NCBI GenBank assembly: GCA_945906915.1
Contig: CAMDSI010000126.1
Span: forward strand, 1 to 6,369
Direction of reading: 5' to 3'
DNA length: 6,369 bases
Source: Spirosoma fluviale
Lineage (GTDB): Bacteria > Bacteroidota > Bacteroidia > Cytophagales > Spirosomataceae
Under the pieces are notes generated by a model. That model did no database searches, was not told the DNA's origin, and worked only from the letters and a program-made list of their open reading frames with translations. A program made the translations under genes and the position numbers. Shown here in pieces: positions 5,624-6,369 of the stretch. Each line of letters begins with the position of its first letter. Positions within the stretch are counted from its first letter, which is position 1.

Positions 5624-6369
5624 ATGATAGATAAGAATTACGCTCCGCAGGAAATTGAACAAAAATGGTATGCCTACTGGTTAGAAAACAAGCTTTTCGC
5701 TTCGAAACCTAATCCAGAAAAAGAGGCTTACACCATCGTCATTCCTCCTCCTAACGTCACTGGAGTACTACATATGGGCCATATGCTGAATAATACGATT
5801 CAAGATGTCTTGATTCGTAAAGCGCGTATGGAAGGTAAAGAAGCGTGTTGGGTACCAGGAACTGACCATGCCTCTATTGCGACTGAAGCGAAAGTGGTGG
5901 CGATGCTGAAAGAAAAAGGCATCTCTAAGGCCGATATTACTCGCGAGGAATTCCTAAAATATGCCTTCGAATGGAAGGACAAATACGGCGGAATTATCCT
6001 CGATCAATTGAAAAAAATAGGTGCTTCGTGTGACTGGGATCGTACCCGTTTCACCATGGAACCCTCTTTATACCAGGCGGTTATTGATACCTTTGTTCGT
6101 TTATACAACAAAGGATTGATCTACCGAGGAGTGCGAATGGTGAACTGGGATCCGCAAGGAAAAACAGCGGTATCGGATGAAGAAGTTATTCATAAAGATG
6201 TTCAGGCCAAATTATACCATATCCAATATCCCCTCGTGGATGGCAGTGGATCGGTTACGATTGCAACAACACGTCCTGAAACCATCATGGCGGATGCGGC
6301 CATCTGTGTGAATCCTGCGGATGAACGCTATGTTCATTTACATGGAAAGAAAGTGCGCATACCCTTAAT
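5624..6369 (+). CDS. valS: Valyl-tRNA synthetase, N-terminal part (runs off the window)
   Basis: 248 complete codons are present from ATG 5624, with no stop before the window ends; the full protein is usually about 870-880 residues. It charges tRNA-Val with valine in the cytoplasm and edits mischarged threonine. The class I signature PPPNVTGVLHMGH (41-53) contains the HIGH-type motif HMGH at 50-53. It is followed by the ValRS-specific WVPGTDHASIATE (77-89) and the NWDPQGKTAVSDEEV block (174-188). The start of the CP1 editing domain is visible as TTRPET (215-220) and the following ADAAICVNPADERY stretch. The KMSKS motif and the anticodon-binding and coiled-coil parts lie outside the window. 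The ATG fits the family's N-terminus (Y.P.EIE.KWY) and is preceded by a -7 box; no Shine-Dalgarno sequence is evident. Confidence 0.96.
   Translation, partial: MIDKNYAPQEIEQKWYAYWLENKLFASKPNPEKEAYTIVIPPPNVTGVLHMGHMLNNTIQDVLIRKARMEGKEACWVPGTDHASIATEAKVVAMLKEKGISKADITREEFLKYAFEWKDKYGGIILDQLKKIGASCDWDRTRFTMEPSLYQAVIDTFVRLYNKGLIYRGVRMVNWDPQGKTAVSDEEVIHKDVQAKLYHIQYPLVDGSGSVTIATTRPETIMADAAICVNPADERYVHLHGKKVRIPL

Noticed and set aside
5800..5982. 60-codon minus-strand open frame
   Set aside because: Antisense to the conserved catalytic part of valS.

Overview
The window most likely comes from a pigmented, aerobic member of the Bacteroidota, probably a Cytophagales-like bacterium; the genus cannot be fixed from this sequence. 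The reasons are the TAnnTTTG-type -7 promoter boxes, start codons without clear Shine-Dalgarno sequences, a low-to-moderate GC content, protein sequences of Bacteroidota type and a carotenoid hydroxylase gene. The window is almost fully coding, and no gene-free stretch exceeds about 115 bases. I see no mobile element, CRISPR array, tRNA or rRNA.

Left part (35-2091, minus strand): two genes share a 4-base ATGA overlap. The first to be transcribed encodes a small AlbA_2 (Schlafen-type) protein with a C-terminal winged-helix-like region. The second encodes a predicted lipoprotein that joins a cytochrome c-like segment with a CX4CH haem motif to a domain resembling the copper type II monooxygenases (PHM/DBH family). 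All six expected copper ligands can be picked out. This pair is the most unusual content of the window.

Centre (2179-5143, plus strand): an assimilatory sulfate-reduction operon, cysH-cysD-cysN. CysD and CysN form ATP sulfurylase, which makes APS. CysH carries the two Cys pairs of a [4Fe-4S] APS reductase, so sulfite can be made directly from APS without an APS kinase. A -7 box precedes cysH. A good intrinsic terminator lies just after cysN, inside the 3' end of the convergent crtZ gene.

Right part (5089-6369): crtZ (beta-carotene hydroxylase, minus strand) stands alone. It ends 2 bases from cysN and diverges from valS (valyl-tRNA synthetase, plus strand), which runs off the window. Each of the two has its own -7 box in the 103-base gap between them.

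The sulfate genes, crtZ and valS are ordinary. I found no clear case of an entirely new system; the copper/haem lipoprotein with its AlbA_2 partner is the best candidate for a second look.
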